A stretch of DNA of 6,280 nucleotides from Acidimicrobiia bacterium (GTDB taxonomy: Bacteria; Actinomycetota; Acidimicrobiia; Spongiisociales; UBA5794), in NCBI GenBank assembly GCA_029934555.1, contig JAOZMA010000137.1:1-6280 (forward strand), in the 5' to 3' direction. Position 1 is the stretch's first letter. Every line of letters begins with the position of its first letter. Below the pieces are notes generated by a model. It did no database searches and was not told the origin of the DNA. It was given only the letters and a program-made list of their open reading frames with translations. A program made the position numbers and the translations under genes. This document shows positions 6,204 through 6,280 of the stretch, piece by piece.

Positions 6204-6247
6204 CCCCGTCCTCCTGGCTGGCAGCTGGTAGCTCGCAGCTCGCAGCT
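6204..6247. repeat. Composite direct repeat, copy 2, expanded by two heptamers
   Basis: Same as 6113-6142 except for one extra CAGCTGG (6222-6228) and one extra CGCAGCT (6241-6247). Each is exactly seven bases, so the 44-nt copy equals 30 plus 14. Within it AGCTCGC is tandem at 6230-6243. Confidence 0.85.
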
Positions 6248-6263
6248 TCTTCCGTCCCTCACA

Positions 6264-6280
6264 TACGGACTACGGACTAC
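6264..6280. repeat. TACGGAC heptamer tract, truncated by window end
   Basis: Two perfect copies of TACGGAC plus TAC of a third reach the last base, so the array probably continues beyond the window. Confidence 0.85.

Larger units (their letters stand above)
6011..6280. repeat. Mosaic of degenerate heptamer tandem repeats (STRR-like), continuing past the window edge
   Basis: The region is built from short words with a 7-nt period. Tracts include GGACAGC-like (6011-6045), TGTCCGC (6181-6201), AGCTCGC (6230-6243) and TACGGAC (6264-6277). Read on the minus strand from 6280 in steps of seven, the words CTGCGAG, CTACCAG, CCAGGAG and GACGGGG recur on one common grid down to about 6113. The intervening sequence is purine-biased on that strand (GGGGAC, GAGGGAG, AGGGGAC). 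Reading frames across it are low-complexity, as expected because seven is not a multiple of three. Cyanobacterial STRR heptamers are the nearest known analogue in style. Function and origin are unknown. Confidence 0.85.

Noticed and set aside
5879..6262. A 127-codon minus-strand reading frame covering the repeat region
   Set aside because: Its product is mostly low-complexity text from the heptamers, cycling every seven residues. It overlaps the whiB start and leader and matches no family I know.
6011..6280. CRISPR array
   Set aside because: There are no long identical repeats with unique spacers of uniform length. The periodicity is 7 nt and the units are contiguous.
1..6280. Frequent GATC and CGATCG words throughout as a methylation or mismatch-repair signal
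   Set aside because: They are spread through coding sequence and fit the codon bias for Asp, Ile, Arg and Ser in this GC range. I did not count them against expectation, so no claim is made.

Overview
The window looks like a chromosomal segment of a high-GC actinobacterium. The strongest taxonomic clue is a WhiB-type iron-sulfur regulator (5625-5882, minus), a family essentially confined to Actinomycetota and their phages. The moderate-to-high GC content and the company of SelA/SelB, an NUDT19-like NUDIX hydrolase and a LACTB2-like metallo-hydrolase would suit an uncultured Acidimicrobiia-like lineage, but that narrower placement is inference.

Layout. Positions 2511 down to 1 on the minus strand hold a tightly packed four-gene cluster: fxsA (2131-2511), a NUDIX hydrolase (1337-2131), an MBL-fold hydrolase (558-1340) and a secreted coiled-coil protein cut by the window edge (1-561). 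Every junction is a stop/start overlap (TGATG, GTGA, ATGA), so the four are almost certainly one transcript. Divergently, after only 35 bp, runs selA (2547-3863) and, through another TGATG overlap, selB (3863-5671). These make selenocysteinyl-tRNA and deliver it to the ribosome at UGA codons. The convergent whiB gene overlaps the 3' end of selB by 47 bp.

The 35-bp selA/fxsA gap is unusual. It holds two back-to-back TAnnnT -10 boxes placed 6 and 7 nt from the two start codons, which is the spacing of leaderless actinobacterial transcripts. A perfect 6-2-6 inverted repeat lies exactly between and partly over the boxes. This could be a compact switch coordinating selenocysteine synthesis with the fxsA operon.

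Positions 5883-6280 carry no credible gene beyond the whiB leader. From about 6011 to the window end the DNA is a mosaic of degenerate 7-bp tandem repeats: several different heptamer words on a common 7-nt grid, plus a 30-nt composite unit repeated with two extra whole heptamers. It resembles in style the short tandemly repeated repetitive (STRR) heptamers of cyanobacteria and is the least explained element here. No tRNA-Sec gene, selD, in-frame-UGA selenoprotein, CRISPR array or transposase was seen.
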